Positions 1 to 9,830 of a stretch of DNA of 64,000 nt are shown here, one piece after another (position 1 is the stretch's first letter; the number at the start of each line of letters is the position of its first letter). A program made the position numbers and the translations under genes. The notes beneath the pieces are model-generated. The model did no database searches, was not told where the DNA came from, and saw only the letters and a program-made list of their open reading frames with translations. Source of the stretch: Hathewaya histolytica. Its GTDB lineage: Bacteria; Bacillota; Clostridia; Clostridiales; Clostridiaceae. The stretch spans positions 434,001 to 498,000 of the forward strand of contig NZ_LR590481.1 in assembly GCF_901482605.1 (NCBI RefSeq). Reading direction: 5' to 3'.

Positions 1-290
1 GACGAGAAATTGGTATTATGAAGTTTGTGGGAGCTACAGATTGGTTTATAAGATGGCCTTTTATTATAGAAGGTATGCTTATAGGATTCTTTGGAAGTAT
101 ATTATCAACAACACTTTTATACTATATATATAAGATTTTTGTATATGGAAAACTTATGGACAACCTGTTTGTTAAATTAGTAAATCCATCATATATTCTA
201 GTAAATCTAAGTTGGAAATTTGTTATAGCTGGAGCGATAATAGGTGCTTTAGGAAGTATTCTATCCATAAGAAAATACTTAAAGGTATAA
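1..290 (+). CDS. ftsX: Cell division protein FtsX, C-terminal end (5' truncated by window)
   Basis: The open frame runs into the window edge; codons begin at base 3 and read REIGIMKFVGATDWFIRWPF, the signature following the cytoplasmic REI motif of FtsX/MacB-type permeases. Two hydrophobic segments follow, one after the FIIEGM motif and one near the end, as in the C-terminal part of FtsX. With FtsE, the protein forms an ABC-like complex in the cytoplasmic membrane that activates peptidoglycan hydrolases at division (Gram-positive homologues act with PcsB or CwlO-type enzymes). The internal ATG at 18 is not a start, because conserved sequence continues upstream of it. The rest of the gene and presumably ftsE lie outside the window. 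A carboxy-terminal peptidase gene follows, the usual clostridial neighbour. Confidence 0.9.
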   Translation, partial: REIGIMKFVGATDWFIRWPFIIEGMLIGFFGSILSTTLLYYIYKIFVYGKLMDNLFVKLVNPSYILVNLSWKFVIAGAIIGALGSILSIRKYLKV

Positions 291-365
291 AAAAAGATAT
301 TTTTAATAGAATAATAATGATTAAAATATAATTTTAATAGGAACAATATAGAATAGAAAGTAAAT

Positions 366-396
366 CAGATGGGGTATTATCTCCATCTGTTTTTTA
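366..396 (+). terminator. Rho-independent terminator after ftsX
   Basis: A 9-bp stem (CAGATGGGG pairing with CTCCATCTG, one G-U pair) with a short loop is followed directly by six T residues. It separates ftsX from ctpA, so ctpA probably has its own promoter or depends on read-through. Confidence 0.85.
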
Positions 397-432
397 AAGA
401 TTTACTTTAAATTATAGAAATGAGGTAAATTT

Positions 433-1686
433 ATGAGCGGAGAGAACTTTAAAGAAATAAAAGAAAATAGTAAAGGTGAAAAAAATAATAAATTTAAACG
501 AATATCCTTAATAGTAGCATTGCTTTTAGTTACTAATACCATTACAGCTTTAATATCTCCTAGGATATACAATAAATTTACTACAAAAGTGTCTATTAAT
601 GAGATTCAGGAGTTTAAGAAACTTTTTGCAACTAAGGCTAATATAGATAGATTCTATGATGGAAAATATGAAAAGGAAGTTTTATTAGATGGTGCAATAA
701 AGGGTATGACCTCATCATTAAAAGATCCCTATACTACATATATGGATAAGAAAGAGTATGAGAAAATGAGTACGGAGACAGAGGGGAAATATGTTGGAAT
801 AGGAATACAAGTAGGAGTTACAAAAGATAATAAGGTAGTTATAATTTCTCCTTTTGAAGACTCACCAGCACATAAGGCTGGGATTTTACCTGGAGATATT
901 ATGGTAAAAGTAAACGACTTAAAGGTAAGCTCTGATAATTTAGAAAAGGCTATTCTAATGATGAAAGGTAAAAAAGGAAAAAAGATAAACCTTATACTAA
1001 ATCGAGAAGGAAAGGGAGATTTTCCAGTAGAGTTAGTAGCAGATGAAATTAAAATGATTACTGTAAAAGGTGAAGTTATAGAAAATAATTTGGGATATAT
1101 TAGGATGAGTTTATTTGATGAGAACACCGCAGATAGCTTTATGACTGAACTTAAAAAGTTAAGAGATAAAGAAATAAAAGGGTTAATTCTAGATCTTAGG
1201 GGGAATCCAGGAGGACTAGTGGATCAATGTATTAAAGTAACTTCTAATTTTATTCCAGAAGGAAACAATATTGTTTACACTATGGATAAATATAATAAGA
1301 AGAAAGAATATAAATCCATAGGAGGCCTAGCTCAAAATATGCCACTTACTATACTTGTAGATGAAGGAACAGCTAGTGCATCAGAAATATTATCAGCAGC
1401 TGTTAAAGACTACAAAAAAGGCACTATTGTAGGTACAAAAACTTTCGGAAAAGGAAAAGTTCAAGCTGTTATAGATAATAGATTACTTGGTTTTGGAGAC
1501 GGAACAGCTCTAAAGGTTACTATATCTCACTACTATACCCCAAATGGTAAAAATATAGATAAAAAAGGTATTGAGCCTGACATTAAGGTAGAATATCCAA
1601 AGGAATTAAGAGAAAAGCCATATGATAGAAATGTAGATCCACAGCTTAAAAAAGCAATAGAGATTACAAAGGACAAAATAAAGTAG
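433..1686 (+). CDS. Carboxy-terminal processing peptidase, S41 family (CtpA/CtpB-like)
   Basis: A 417-residue membrane-anchored serine protease. One N-terminal membrane segment (about residues 23-43) leaves the enzyme outside the membrane. A PDZ domain lies at about 115-195 (GIGIQVG, PAHKAGILPGDIM), followed by the S41 catalytic core with LRGNPGG at 256-262. By spacing to Bacillus CtpB (S309/K334/Q338), the catalytic triad is Ser315 in GTASAS, Lys340 in TFGKGKVQ and Gln344. Family members cleave near C termini of extracytoplasmic proteins; in sporulating Firmicutes CtpB processes SpoIVFA. Which substrate this copy uses cannot be told from sequence. It lies between ftsX and a PDZ membrane protein, a conserved clostridial trio, and starts at an ATG preceded by GAGG. 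Confidence 0.93.
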   Translation: MSGENFKEIKENSKGEKNNKFKRISLIVALLLVTNTITALISPRIYNKFTTKVSINEIQEFKKLFATKANIDRFYDGKYEKEVLLDGAIKGMTSSLKDPYTTYMDKKEYEKMSTETEGKYVGIGIQVGVTKDNKVVIISPFEDSPAHKAGILPGDIMVKVNDLKVSSDNLEKAILMMKGKKGKKINLILNREGKGDFPVELVADEIKMITVKGEVIENNLGYIRMSLFDENTADSFMTELKKLRDKEIKGLILDLRGNPGGLVDQCIKVTSNFIPEGNNIVYTMDKYNKKKEYKSIGGLAQNMPLTILVDEGTASASEILSAAVKDYKKGTIVGTKTFGKGKVQAVIDNRLLGFGDGTALKVTISHYYTPNGKNIDKKGIEPDIKVEYPKELREKPYDRNVDPQLKKAIEITKDKIK

Positions 1687-1697
1687 TAAACATTTTA

Positions 1698-1733
1698 AAT
1701 TAAGTATCTGCTATGATTAGTAGATACTTAATT
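1698..1733 (+). terminator. Long hairpin, probable terminator after ctpA
   Basis: A 16-bp stem with one G-U pair and a TGAT loop lies just after the ctpA stop. The following bases (ATTATTGTAT) are T-rich but lack an unbroken T run, so termination may be partial. Confidence 0.55.
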
Positions 1734-1772
1734 ATTGTATATTAAACATTATTCCATATAGGGAGGAACTTC

Positions 1773-3074
1773 ATGAAAATAGCATTTTATACTATACAAG
1801 GTATAGCATATTCCATAACAGATCCAATTTTTTTAATTCTATTATCATTTTTGGGTATAGGATTTTATAAAAAAAATAAAAGAACAGCAATTATGCAAAA
1901 AATGGTTATAGGTAAAGTGATTAATTCCCCTTTGGAGCTTACTATGTCTCAAATAGTTATAGGCCTTTTTGGTGGAATTATAGGTAGTTTACTTTTAAGT
2001 TATTTAGGTGTTGCATTTCCGAATAATTCTATAATATACATGTTGTTTTTCATATCTATAATTCTAATGACAATTAGTCCTAGATATATATGTTTTTCAT
2101 ATTCAGGGGCTTTGCTGGGAGCCTTGATATTAGTTATTAATTTTATTAAAAAACAATTTAATTTAAATATACCTGTAAGCTTTGATATAAATATAGTATC
2201 TTTAATGACATTAATAGGTGTTATGCACATAGTGGAAGGTTTTTTAGTGATTATTGATGGAAGTAAGGGGGCTATTCCTGTATTTGCTAATAAAGAAAAT
2301 AAGATTATGGGAGGCTTTGCACTTAATAGATATTGGTCAGTACCTATATCTATTATGTTCATAGTTTTAAACCAAAACTTAGGAATAGCAGGTGGGGAGC
2401 AAGTTGCAACTCCACAATGGTGGCCTATTATAAATGGAGGGATTACTGAAAATATATTAAAATCTTCTATAATAATGTTTATGCCTTTATATGCAGTAGT
2501 TGGATATAATAGTATAACTTTTACTAAGAGTAAAAGAAAAAAAAGTTTAGTATCAGGATTACTTATATTAGGATATGGAATAATATTAGCATTAGTAGCT
2601 GGAATTGGAGATTTTGGTTATCTAGGCAAAATAGTAGTGATAATTTTTGCTCCTATAGCTCATGAAGGAATGTTATTTTTAGATACATATTTAGAGATAA
2701 AAGGAGAAGCTAAATATACCAGTACAGAAGAGGGGATTATGATTCTAGAAGTTGCACCAAATTCACCTGCAGAAGAAATGGGAATCAAAAGTGGAGATTT
2801 ATTAATAGAAGTAAATAATAAAATCATAGATAGCGAAAAAGATATTCTGGAGAGTGTAAAAGAGATTGAAAATTTCTTATGGCTTAAAATAAAAAAAAGT
2901 ACAGGGGAAATTAAAGAAGTTTATTATAATAGAATGAACGTAGATAAAAGACTTGGTGTAGTTTTTGTTCCTAAAAGCATACAAGATAATGAAAAGTTTA
3001 TAAGATACAGAGGCAAAGGGACGAATAACTTTAAAGATATTTTAGATAAAATAAAGAATAGTAATGAAAAATAA
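1773..3074 (+). CDS. Polytopic membrane protein with C-terminal PDZ domain (MinJ-like)
   Basis: A 433-residue protein with about eight hydrophobic segments over residues 1-310, then a cytoplasmic or peripheral PDZ domain at about 315-385 (MILEVAPNSPAEEMGIKSGDLLIEVNN). This architecture, many transmembrane helices followed by PDZ, matches the clostridial relatives of Bacillus MinJ/SwrAB, which links DivIVA to the Min division-site system. There is no protease signature, so the PDZ is likely a binding module. RBS GGGAGG sits 8 bases before the ATG. It lies between ctpA and the uvrBA operon. The division role is inferred from fold and neighbourhood only. Confidence 0.7.
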   Translation: MKIAFYTIQGIAYSITDPIFLILLSFLGIGFYKKNKRTAIMQKMVIGKVINSPLELTMSQIVIGLFGGIIGSLLLSYLGVAFPNNSIIYMLFFISIILMTISPRYICFSYSGALLGALILVINFIKKQFNLNIPVSFDINIVSLMTLIGVMHIVEGFLVIIDGSKGAIPVFANKENKIMGGFALNRYWSVPISIMFIVLNQNLGIAGGEQVATPQWWPIINGGITENILKSSIIMFMPLYAVVGYNSITFTKSKRKKSLVSGLLILGYGIILALVAGIGDFGYLGKIVVIIFAPIAHEGMLFLDTYLEIKGEAKYTSTEEGIMILEVAPNSPAEEMGIKSGDLLIEVNNKIIDSEKDILESVKEIENFLWLKIKKSTGEIKEVYYNRMNVDKRLGVVFVPKSIQDNEKFIRYRGKGTNNFKDILDKIKNSNEK

Positions 3075-3081
3075 ACTTACC

Positions 3082-3133
3082 TTGACATAGCAATAATAAA
3101 CACATAAAATATTAGTATGACGAACGTTTGTTC
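3082..3133 (+). promoter_or_regulatory. uvrB promoter with consensus LexA (SOS) box
   Basis: TTGACA at 3082-3087, a 17-base spacer and TAAAAT at 3105-3110 form a near-consensus sigma-A promoter. The sequence CGAACGTTTGTTC at 3121-3133 fits the Gram-positive LexA/DinR operator (CGAAC-N4-GTTC core) and lies immediately downstream of the -10, where bound LexA would block transcription. uvrB is a classic SOS gene, so the assignment is strong. Confidence 0.88.
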
Positions 3134-3150
3134 AATGGAGGCTAATTTAT

Positions 3151-5121
3151 ATGTTTAAAATTCACTCTAAATTTAAACCTAAAGGTGATCAACCGGAAGC
3201 CATAGACTCTATATCAAAAGGAATAATAAGGGGAGATGACTTTCAAACTTTACTTGGAGTAACTGGTTCAGGTAAAACTTTTACCATGGCTAATATTATA
3301 GAAAGGGTTCAAAAACCTACTCTGATTTTAGCACACAATAAGACATTAGCAGCACAATTGTGTTCCGAGTTTAGAGAATTTTTTCCAGAGAATTGCGTTG
3401 AGTATTTTGTATCTTATTATGATTATTATCAGCCAGAGGCCTATGTGCCACAGACTGATACCTTTATAGAAAAGGATGCATCTATAAATGATGAGATAGA
3501 TAAGTTAAGACACTCAGCCACAGCTGCACTACTTGAAAGAAAAGATGTTATAGTTGTAGCATCTGTTTCATGTATTTATGGATTAGGTAATCCAGAAGAA
3601 TACAAGAAGCTCACAGTTTCTTTAAGAGAAGGAATGGAGAAAGACAGAAGTGAAATAATGAAGCAACTTGTAAGTATTCAATATGAGAGAAATGACATTA
3701 ATTTTGTTAGAGGAACTTTTAGGGTAAGAGGAGATGTACTTGATATATTTCCTGCTTCTTCTACTAATAAAGGTATAAGAATTGAGTTTTTTGGAGATGA
3801 AATAGAAAGAATATGCGAATTTGATGTGCTTACAGGTGAAATATTAGGAAAAACAAAGCATATATTAATATTCCCTGCATCTCACTTTGCTACATCTGAA
3901 GAAAAGTTACAAAAAGCAATAAAAGTTATAGAATTAGAACTTGAAGAGAGATTAAAACAACTTATAGATGAAGGAAAGGCATTAGAGGCTCAAAGATTAA
4001 GACAAAGAACTAATTTTGATATAGAAATGATAAGGGAAATGGGGTACTGTAGTGGTATAGAAAATTACTCAAGAGTTTTAGATGGTAGGGCACCAGGAAC
4101 CCCTCCAAATACTCTATTAGACTATTTCCCAGATGATTACTTACTTTTTATAGATGAAAGTCACGTTACACTTCCACAAGTAAAAGCTATGTATGGTGGA
4201 GATTACTCAAGAAAGCAGAATCTTGTGGAATATGGTTTTAGACTTCCTTGTGCTTATGATAATAGGCCTTTAAAGTTTGCAGAATTTGAAAGTAGATTAA
4301 ATCAAACTGTGTTTGTAAGTGCTACTCCAGCACAATATGAAAAAGATCATTCTATAAATACAGCTCAACAAGTTATTAGACCTACTGGATTGTTGGATCC
4401 AGAAATTATAGTTAAGAAAACAGAAGGTCAGATCGATGATCTTTATTCCACTATAAAAGAAACCATAGAAAAAGGTCATAGAATATTGATTACTACATTA
4501 ACTAAGAAAATGGCAGAAGATCTTACAAAGTATTTTAAGGAAATGGGTATCAAGACTACATATCTTCATTCAGAGGTTAAGACCATAGATAGAATGAAAA
4601 TAATAAAGGATTTAAGATTAGGTAAGTATGATGTTCTTGTAGGAATTAATCTTCTTAGGGAAGGGTTGGATATTCCAGAGGTAGCTTTGGTGGCTATTTT
4701 AGATGCAGATAAAGAGGGGTTCTTAAGATCTGAAACTTCCCTAATTCAGACTATAGGTAGGGCTGCTAGAAATTCTGAAAGTAAAGTTATAATGTATGGA
4801 GATAATATGACAAAAGCAATGGAAAGTGCCATAAGGGAAACGAATAGAAGAAGACAAATTCAGATGGAATATAACGAAGAGCATGGCATAATACCACAAA
4901 CAACTTATAAAGAAATAAGGGGAATAATAGAAGCCACAACTAAGGTAGATGAAAAGGAAGATAACAATATAGTATCAGAAGGAATGGAAGCAAGTAGAGA
5001 TGAGATACTAACTTTAATTAAAAAGTATGAAAAAGAAATGAAAGAATCTGCAAAGGCTTTGGAATTCGAAAGGGCAGCAGAATTAAGAGATATCATATCT
5101 TCTTTGAAAGAAAGAATTTAA
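3151..5121 (+). CDS. uvrB: Excinuclease ABC subunit B
   Basis: A 656-residue UvrB, the damage-verifying helicase of nucleotide excision repair in the cytoplasm. Walker A is GVTGSGKT (about residues 39-46), the beta-hairpin region reads [13 protein letters not shown], the DEAD-like box is FIDESH, and helicase motif VI reads [13 protein letters not shown] domain at the C terminus (FERAAELRD) contacts UvrC. Length is normal for the family. The start ATG has GGAGG eight bases upstream. It is followed 31 bases later by uvrA, and the pair is controlled by the LexA box upstream. Confidence 0.98.
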   Translation: MFKIHSKFKPKGDQPEAIDSISKGIIRGDDFQTLLGVTGSGKTFTMANIIERVQKPTLILAHNKTLAAQLCSEFREFFPENCVEYFVSYYDYYQPEAYVPQTDTFIEKDASINDEIDKLRHSATAALLERKDVIVVASVSCIYGLGNPEEYKKLTVSLREGMEKDRSEIMKQLVSIQYERNDINFVRGTFRVRGDVLDIFPASSTNKGIRIEFFGDEIERICEFDVLTGEILGKTKHILIFPASHFATSEEKLQKAIKVIELELEERLKQLIDEGKALEAQRLRQRTNFDIEMIREMGYCSGIENYSRVLDGRAPGTPPNTLLDYFPDDYLLFIDESHVTLPQVKAMYGGDYSRKQNLVEYGFRLPCAYDNRPLKFAEFESRLNQTVFVSATPAQYEKDHSINTAQQVIRPTGLLDPEIIVKKTEGQIDDLYSTIKETIEKGHRILITTLTKKMAEDLTKYFKEMGIKTTYLHSEVKTIDRMKIIKDLRLGKYDVLVGINLLREGLDIPEVALVAILDADKEGFLRSETSLIQTIGRAARNSESKVIMYGDNMTKAMESAIRETNRRRQIQMEYNEEHGIIPQTTYKEIRGIIEATTKVDEKEDNNIVSEGMEASRDEILTLIKKYEKEMKESAKALEFERAAELRDIISSLKERI

Positions 5122-5152
5122 TATATTCCTTTTAGTTAAGGAGGGGAAAAAC

Positions 5153-7975
5153 ATGAAAGATAAGATAATAGTTAAGGGTGCAAAGGTTCATAATTTAAAG
5201 AATGTTGATTTAGAAATACCTAGAGATAAATTAGTTGTATTTACAGGTCTCTCAGGCTCAGGGAAATCTTCTTTGGCTTTTGATACTATATATGCAGAAG
5301 GTCAAAGGAGATATGTAGAATCATTATCTGCCTATGCAAGACAATTTTTAGGTCAAATGAATAAACCAGATGTGGAATATATAGAGGGACTTTCTCCAGC
5401 TATATCCATAGATCAAAAAACTACTAGTAGAAATCCACGTTCTACTGTAGGTACGGTAACAGAAATTTACGACTATTTAAGACTTTTATATGCAAAAATA
5501 GGGAAACCACATTGTCCTAAATGTGGAAAAGAAATAACAAATCAAAGTATAGATACTATGGTAGATAAAGTTCTACAACTTGAAGAAAGAACTAAAATCC
5601 AAGTTTTAGCTCCTGTAATAAGAGGACGAAAGGGAGAACATAAAAAGATTTTAGAAAATATAAAAAAGAATGGTTACGTAAGAGCTAGGATAGACGGAGA
5701 ACTTTACGATCTTACGGAAAGTGAAATTAACTTAGAAAAGAATAAAAAGCATAATATCGAAATAATAATAGATAGAATAATAATTAAAGAAGGAATAGAA
5801 AGTAGGCTAACAGACTCAATAGAAATAGCATTAAAACTTTCAGAAGGACTTGTTATTATAAATATTATTGATAAAGAAGACATATTATTCAGTGAAAGTT
5901 TTTCATGTGCTGAATGCGGCATCAGTATAGGTGAAATAACATCTAGATTATTTTCTTTTAATTCACCATTTGGTAAGTGTGATCACTGTGATGGACTTGG
6001 TACACTTATGGAAATAGATGAAGATCTAATTATACCAGATAAAGATAAAAGTATATTAGATGGAGGTATAGCTTGTTTTGGTGAAGGAAGTCTCAAAGAA
6101 GATTCATGGAGATATTCAGTTTTAAAAGCTCTAAGTGAAAAATATAAATTTTCACTTAAAACTCCAATTAAAGAGTTTTCTGAAGAAGCTTTAAATGTAC
6201 TTTTATACGGTATGAATGGAGAACGCATTAAAGTTGAATATGTTAAGGATATGAATTATAGAGTTTATAGTCATAATTATGAAGGTATAATACCTAGTTT
6301 AAAGAGAAGATATTTAGAAACTAACTCTGACTATATAAAAAAAGAAATTGAGGAGTTTATGAAGGACAGTTCTTGTGTAAAATGTAAAGGAGCAAGACTT
6401 AATCCAGATGCATTATCTATTACAGTAGGAAATAAAAATATATATGAGTTTTCTAGACTATCTATTAAGGAAGAGATACAATTTTTAAGTACATTAGAAT
6501 TAAGTAAGAAAGATAAAATTATAGGTACTCAGGTTTTAAAAGAGATCAACAATAGACTTAAATTCTTAATAGATGTAGGACTTGATTATTTAGACCTTGC
6601 AAGAGCGGCAGGGACATTATCTGGTGGAGAAGCTCAGAGAATAAGACTTGCAACTCAAATTGGCTCTAGTTTAGTTGGAGTACTTTATATATTAGATGAA
6701 CCTAGTATAGGACTTCACCAGAGAGATAACGATAGGCTTATAGCTACTTTAAAACATTTAAGAGATATTGGCAATACCTTAATAGTAGTAGAACATGATG
6801 AAGATACTATGAGAGAAGCTGATTATATAGTGGATATAGGACCAAAAGCAGGAGAGCATGGGGGGCAAATAGTTGCTGTTGGTACTATGGAGGAGATAAA
6901 AAAATCTGAAGAGTCCATTACGGGCAAGTACCTAAGAGGTGAAAGATTTATTTCTATACCGCAAGTGAGAAGAGAAAAAGGAGAAAGAAGTATTAAAATC
7001 ATAGGTGCAAAGGAAAACAATCTTAAAAATGTAAGTACGGAGTTTCCGTTAGGGTTGTTTACTTGTGTGACAGGAGTATCTGGCTCTGGAAAGAGTACGC
7101 TTGTAAATGAAATACTTTACAAGGGGCTTTCAAAGAAGCTTAATTCTTCTAAAAATATTCCTGGTAAGCATAAAGAAATTTTAGGTGTAGAGAACATAGA
7201 TAAAATTATAAATATAGATCAAGGGCCTATAGGTAGAACTCCGAGATCTAATCCTGCTACATATACAGGAGTTTTTGATGTTATAAGAGAAGTATTTTCT
7301 ACTACAGCAGAGGCTAAAATGCGTGGATATAAACCAGGTCGATTTAGTTTTAATGTAAAGGGTGGAAGATGTGAAGCATGTCATGGAGATGGAATAATAA
7401 AAATAGAAATGCAGTTTTTATCTGATGTTTATGTTCCATGTGAAGTTTGCAAGGGAAAAAGATATAATAGAGAAACCTTAGAAGTAAAATATAAGGGTAA
7501 AAATATTGATGAAATTTTGAATATGACTGTTGAGGAAGCTGTTGAATTCTTCGAAAATATACCAAGAATAAAAAATAAACTTCAAACCTTATTGGATGTT
7601 GGATTGGGATATGTTAGATTAGGTCAACCATCCACTCAATTATCAGGAGGAGAAGCTCAAAGAATAAAACTTGCCTACGAGCTTTCTAAAAGAAGTACAG
7701 GAAGAACATTATATATTTTAGATGAACCTACTACGGGGCTTCACATTGATGATGTGAATAGGTTAATAAAAATTTTACAAAGGCTTGTAGAAGGTGGAAA
7801 TAGTATTGTCGTTATAGAACATAATTTAGATGTTATAAAGTGTGCCGATCACATAATAGATTTAGGTCCAGAAGGTGGAGATAAGGGCGGTAATATTATT
7901 TGTAGTGGTACACCTGAGGAAATATGTAAAAATAGTAATTCCTACACAGGACAATACTTAAAAAAAATGCTATAA
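5153..7975 (+). CDS. uvrA: Excinuclease ABC subunit A
   Basis: A 940-residue damage-recognition ATPase with two ABC modules. Walker A motifs are GLSGSGKSS near residue 32 and GVSGSGKST near 643; signature motifs are [12 protein letters not shown] and [12 protein letters not shown]; Walker B motifs are ILDEPSIGL and ILDEPTTGL. Zinc-binding cysteine pairs are visible at CPKCGK, CAECG...CDHCDG and CEACHGDG...CEVCKGK, the normal UvrA set. It loads UvrB on damaged DNA. RBS GGAGG lies 7-8 bases before ATG. Co-transcribed with uvrB, and a strong terminator follows. Confidence 0.98.
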   Translation: MKDKIIVKGAKVHNLKNVDLEIPRDKLVVFTGLSGSGKSSLAFDTIYAEGQRRYVESLSAYARQFLGQMNKPDVEYIEGLSPAISIDQKTTSRNPRSTVGTVTEIYDYLRLLYAKIGKPHCPKCGKEITNQSIDTMVDKVLQLEERTKIQVLAPVIRGRKGEHKKILENIKKNGYVRARIDGELYDLTESEINLEKNKKHNIEIIIDRIIIKEGIESRLTDSIEIALKLSEGLVIINIIDKEDILFSESFSCAECGISIGEITSRLFSFNSPFGKCDHCDGLGTLMEIDEDLIIPDKDKSILDGGIACFGEGSLKEDSWRYSVLKALSEKYKFSLKTPIKEFSEEALNVLLYGMNGERIKVEYVKDMNYRVYSHNYEGIIPSLKRRYLETNSDYIKKEIEEFMKDSSCVKCKGARLNPDALSITVGNKNIYEFSRLSIKEEIQFLSTLELSKKDKIIGTQVLKEINNRLKFLIDVGLDYLDLARAAGTLSGGEAQRIRLATQIGSSLVGVLYILDEPSIGLHQRDNDRLIATLKHLRDIGNTLIVVEHDEDTMREADYIVDIGPKAGEHGGQIVAVGTMEEIKKSEESITGKYLRGERFISIPQVRREKGERSIKIIGAKENNLKNVSTEFPLGLFTCVTGVSGSGKSTLVNEILYKGLSKKLNSSKNIPGKHKEILGVENIDKIINIDQGPIGRTPRSNPATYTGVFDVIREVFSTTAEAKMRGYKPGRFSFNVKGGRCEACHGDGIIKIEMQFLSDVYVPCEVCKGKRYNRETLEVKYKGKNIDEILNMTVEEAVEFFENIPRIKNKLQTLLDVGLGYVRLGQPSTQLSGGEAQRIKLAYELSKRSTGRTLYILDEPTTGLHIDDVNRLIKILQRLVEGGNSIVVIEHNLDVIKCADHIIDLGPEGGDKGGNIICSGTPEEICKNSNSYTGQYLKKML

Positions 7976-7986
7976 TGATACTATGC

Positions 7987-8029
7987 ACTAATTAAAGACT
8001 AGCATTAATTTTGCTAGTCTTTAATTAGT
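7987..8029 (+). terminator. Terminator after uvrA
   Basis: A perfect 17-bp inverted repeat (7987-8003 with 8013-8029, 9-base loop). The 3' arm contains TCTTTAATTAGT rather than a clean T run, but stem length and position mark the end of the uvrBA operon. Confidence 0.75.
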
Positions 8030-8091
8030 AATTATAAGATTAGATGATAGGAAAGTGGACTTTGAAATCATAAAAAGAGGAGTGAGTTCAT

Positions 8092-8538
8092 ATGGGGTTA
8101 GAAAATTTAAGTGTAATATTTAAATTTGTAATTATAGCCGTAATATATATAATAATATTTTTAGCACTTATAATAATGTATAGAGATATTAAAAACCCAA
8201 ATACAAGAAAAAAACAGTTATCGTCGAAGAGAAAAAAGTCTTTCGGATTGGAAGTTATAAATTCGGGTGGAAATATTAATTTAAGACCAGGCTCAGTAAT
8301 TCCTGTTCAAAGTGAATTAACAATAGGTAGAAAGCCAGATAACTTATTGGTTTTAAATGAATCCTACGTTTCTTCTTATCATGCTAAAGTATATTTTAGC
8401 AATAATTCTTATATAATATCAGACTTAAACAGCACTAATGGAACGTATATAAATGATCAGAAGCTAGAAAAAGAGAGATTTTTGAAAGCCGGAGACCAAA
8501 TAAAAATTGGAAGTGCAATTTTTAAAGTGATATCCTAA
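8092..8538 (+). CDS. Membrane-anchored FHA-domain protein
   Basis: A 148-residue protein with one N-terminal membrane helix (about 8-30) and a basic linker, then a forkhead-associated domain (about 75-145). The conserved FHA residues are visible: GR in LTIGRKPDN, the S..H pair in SYVSSYHAKV, and NSTNGTYIND. FHA domains bind phosphothreonine peptides, so this protein probably recruits a target of a PASTA-type Ser/Thr kinase to the division or elongation machinery. It stands directly before ftsW/rodA and a class B penicillin-binding protein (18 bases to the next start), a conserved clostridial set. RBS GAGGAGTG lies upstream of the ATG. Confidence 0.9.
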   Translation: MGLENLSVIFKFVIIAVIYIIIFLALIIMYRDIKNPNTRKKQLSSKRKKSFGLEVINSGGNINLRPGSVIPVQSELTIGRKPDNLLVLNESYVSSYHAKVYFSNNSYIISDLNSTNGTYINDQKLEKERFLKAGDQIKIGSAIFKVIS

Positions 8539-8556
8539 TTATTAGGAGGAAATAAA

Positions 8557-9828
8557 ATGAATACGTATAAAAGAGAAAAGATATTATTAAAGTTTACCTA
8601 TTTATTTACAATTATTTGTTTTTTTAATTTAGCTCTTATTCAAAGCACATTTGACAAGGGAGCTATGGCTATGGCTGGAATTCTCTGTGTATTACTAGCC
8701 TATTCCCATTTTATTATAAGAAAGTTTTTCCCAGAAGGAGATAAATATATACTTATATTTGCTAATATATTATCTGTAATAGGGATTGTTATGTTATATA
8801 GATTAAATAAACTAGAGTCTATTAAACAGGTAATGTGGTTTACTGTAGGTATATGTTTATTTATATTCATAGTAGTTTTATTGCCAGACTTAAAAAGGTT
8901 TTCTAAGTATAAATATTTTTATATGATTGTTACAATAGCTTTTATGGCTCTAGGTACTTTATTTGGAAAAGAAAAGTTTGGCTCTAAGAACTGGGTGAAA
9001 ATTGGAGGATTTGGTTTTCAACCTTCAGAGTTTGGGAAATTAGCTTTAGTTGCATACCTATCGGCAGCTTTAAAAGATTATGAACATAAAATGAGTGAAT
9101 TTATAGAGAAACATAATTTAACTAAAAAAAATTCCATGGAAAAATCTATTCAAAGTATAAAGATATTATTAGAACCAGCAATAGTGGTAATGCTATCCTT
9201 AGGATTTATGGTTCTTCAAAAAGACTTAGGCTCTGCTTTAATCTTCTTTGGTATTTCTATAACCATGCTATACATAGGAACCTCTAAAACTAAATACGTG
9301 ATAGTATGCTTTTTCTTATTTATTTTAGGCGGAATTATAAGTTATCAGATTTTTGGACACGTAAGAGTAAGAGTGAACATATGGGAAAATCCTTGGAAGT
9401 ATGGGAATAAAGAAGGGTATCAGCTTGTGCAATCTTTAATAGCAATTGTATCTGGTGGATTTTTTGGATCAGGATTAGGATTAGGGCAACCTAAAATAAT
9501 ACCTGTAGTAACTTCTGATTTTATTTTTGCCGCTATATGTGAAGAAATGGGGATAATAACTGGCATAGCCATTATGTTATTATATTTCTTACTATTTTAT
9601 AGATGTATGAGAGCGGCTATAAATACAGATGATGATTTTTCAAAGTTACTAGCCGTGGGTTATAGCACTATGATTGCATCACAAGTTTTAGTCATTATAG
9701 GTGGAGTTACTGGGGCGATTCCCCTTACAGGTATAACCTTACCATTTGTAAGTTATGGCGGAACTTCTATGGTAATAGTATTTTTTGCATTGGGTATTCT
9801 TCAGAAAATTTCAGAAGAGGGTAGGTAA
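8557..9828 (+). CDS. FtsW/RodA/SpoVE-family peptidoglycan glycosyltransferase
   Basis: A 423-residue SEDS polymerase with about ten membrane helices. Diagnostic stretches are GSKNWVKIGGFGFQPSEFGK, the first half of the SEDS signature with the PSE motif, and GAIPLTGITLPFVSYGG, the C-terminal signature. The family polymerises lipid II into glycan strands in partnership with a class B PBP; the PBP gene follows two bases later, so the two are translationally coupled. From sequence alone I cannot say whether it serves division (FtsW), elongation (RodA) or spore cortex (SpoVE). RBS TTAGGAGG precedes ATG. Confidence 0.92.
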   Translation: MNTYKREKILLKFTYLFTIICFFNLALIQSTFDKGAMAMAGILCVLLAYSHFIIRKFFPEGDKYILIFANILSVIGIVMLYRLNKLESIKQVMWFTVGICLFIFIVVLLPDLKRFSKYKYFYMIVTIAFMALGTLFGKEKFGSKNWVKIGGFGFQPSEFGKLALVAYLSAALKDYEHKMSEFIEKHNLTKKNSMEKSIQSIKILLEPAIVVMLSLGFMVLQKDLGSALIFFGISITMLYIGTSKTKYVIVCFFLFILGGIISYQIFGHVRVRVNIWENPWKYGNKEGYQLVQSLIAIVSGGFFGSGLGLGQPKIIPVVTSDFIFAAICEEMGIITGIAIMLLYFLLFYRCMRAAINTDDDFSKLLAVGYSTMIASQVLVIIGGVTGAIPLTGITLPFVSYGGTSMVIVFFALGILQKISEEGR

Positions 9829-9830
9829 AT

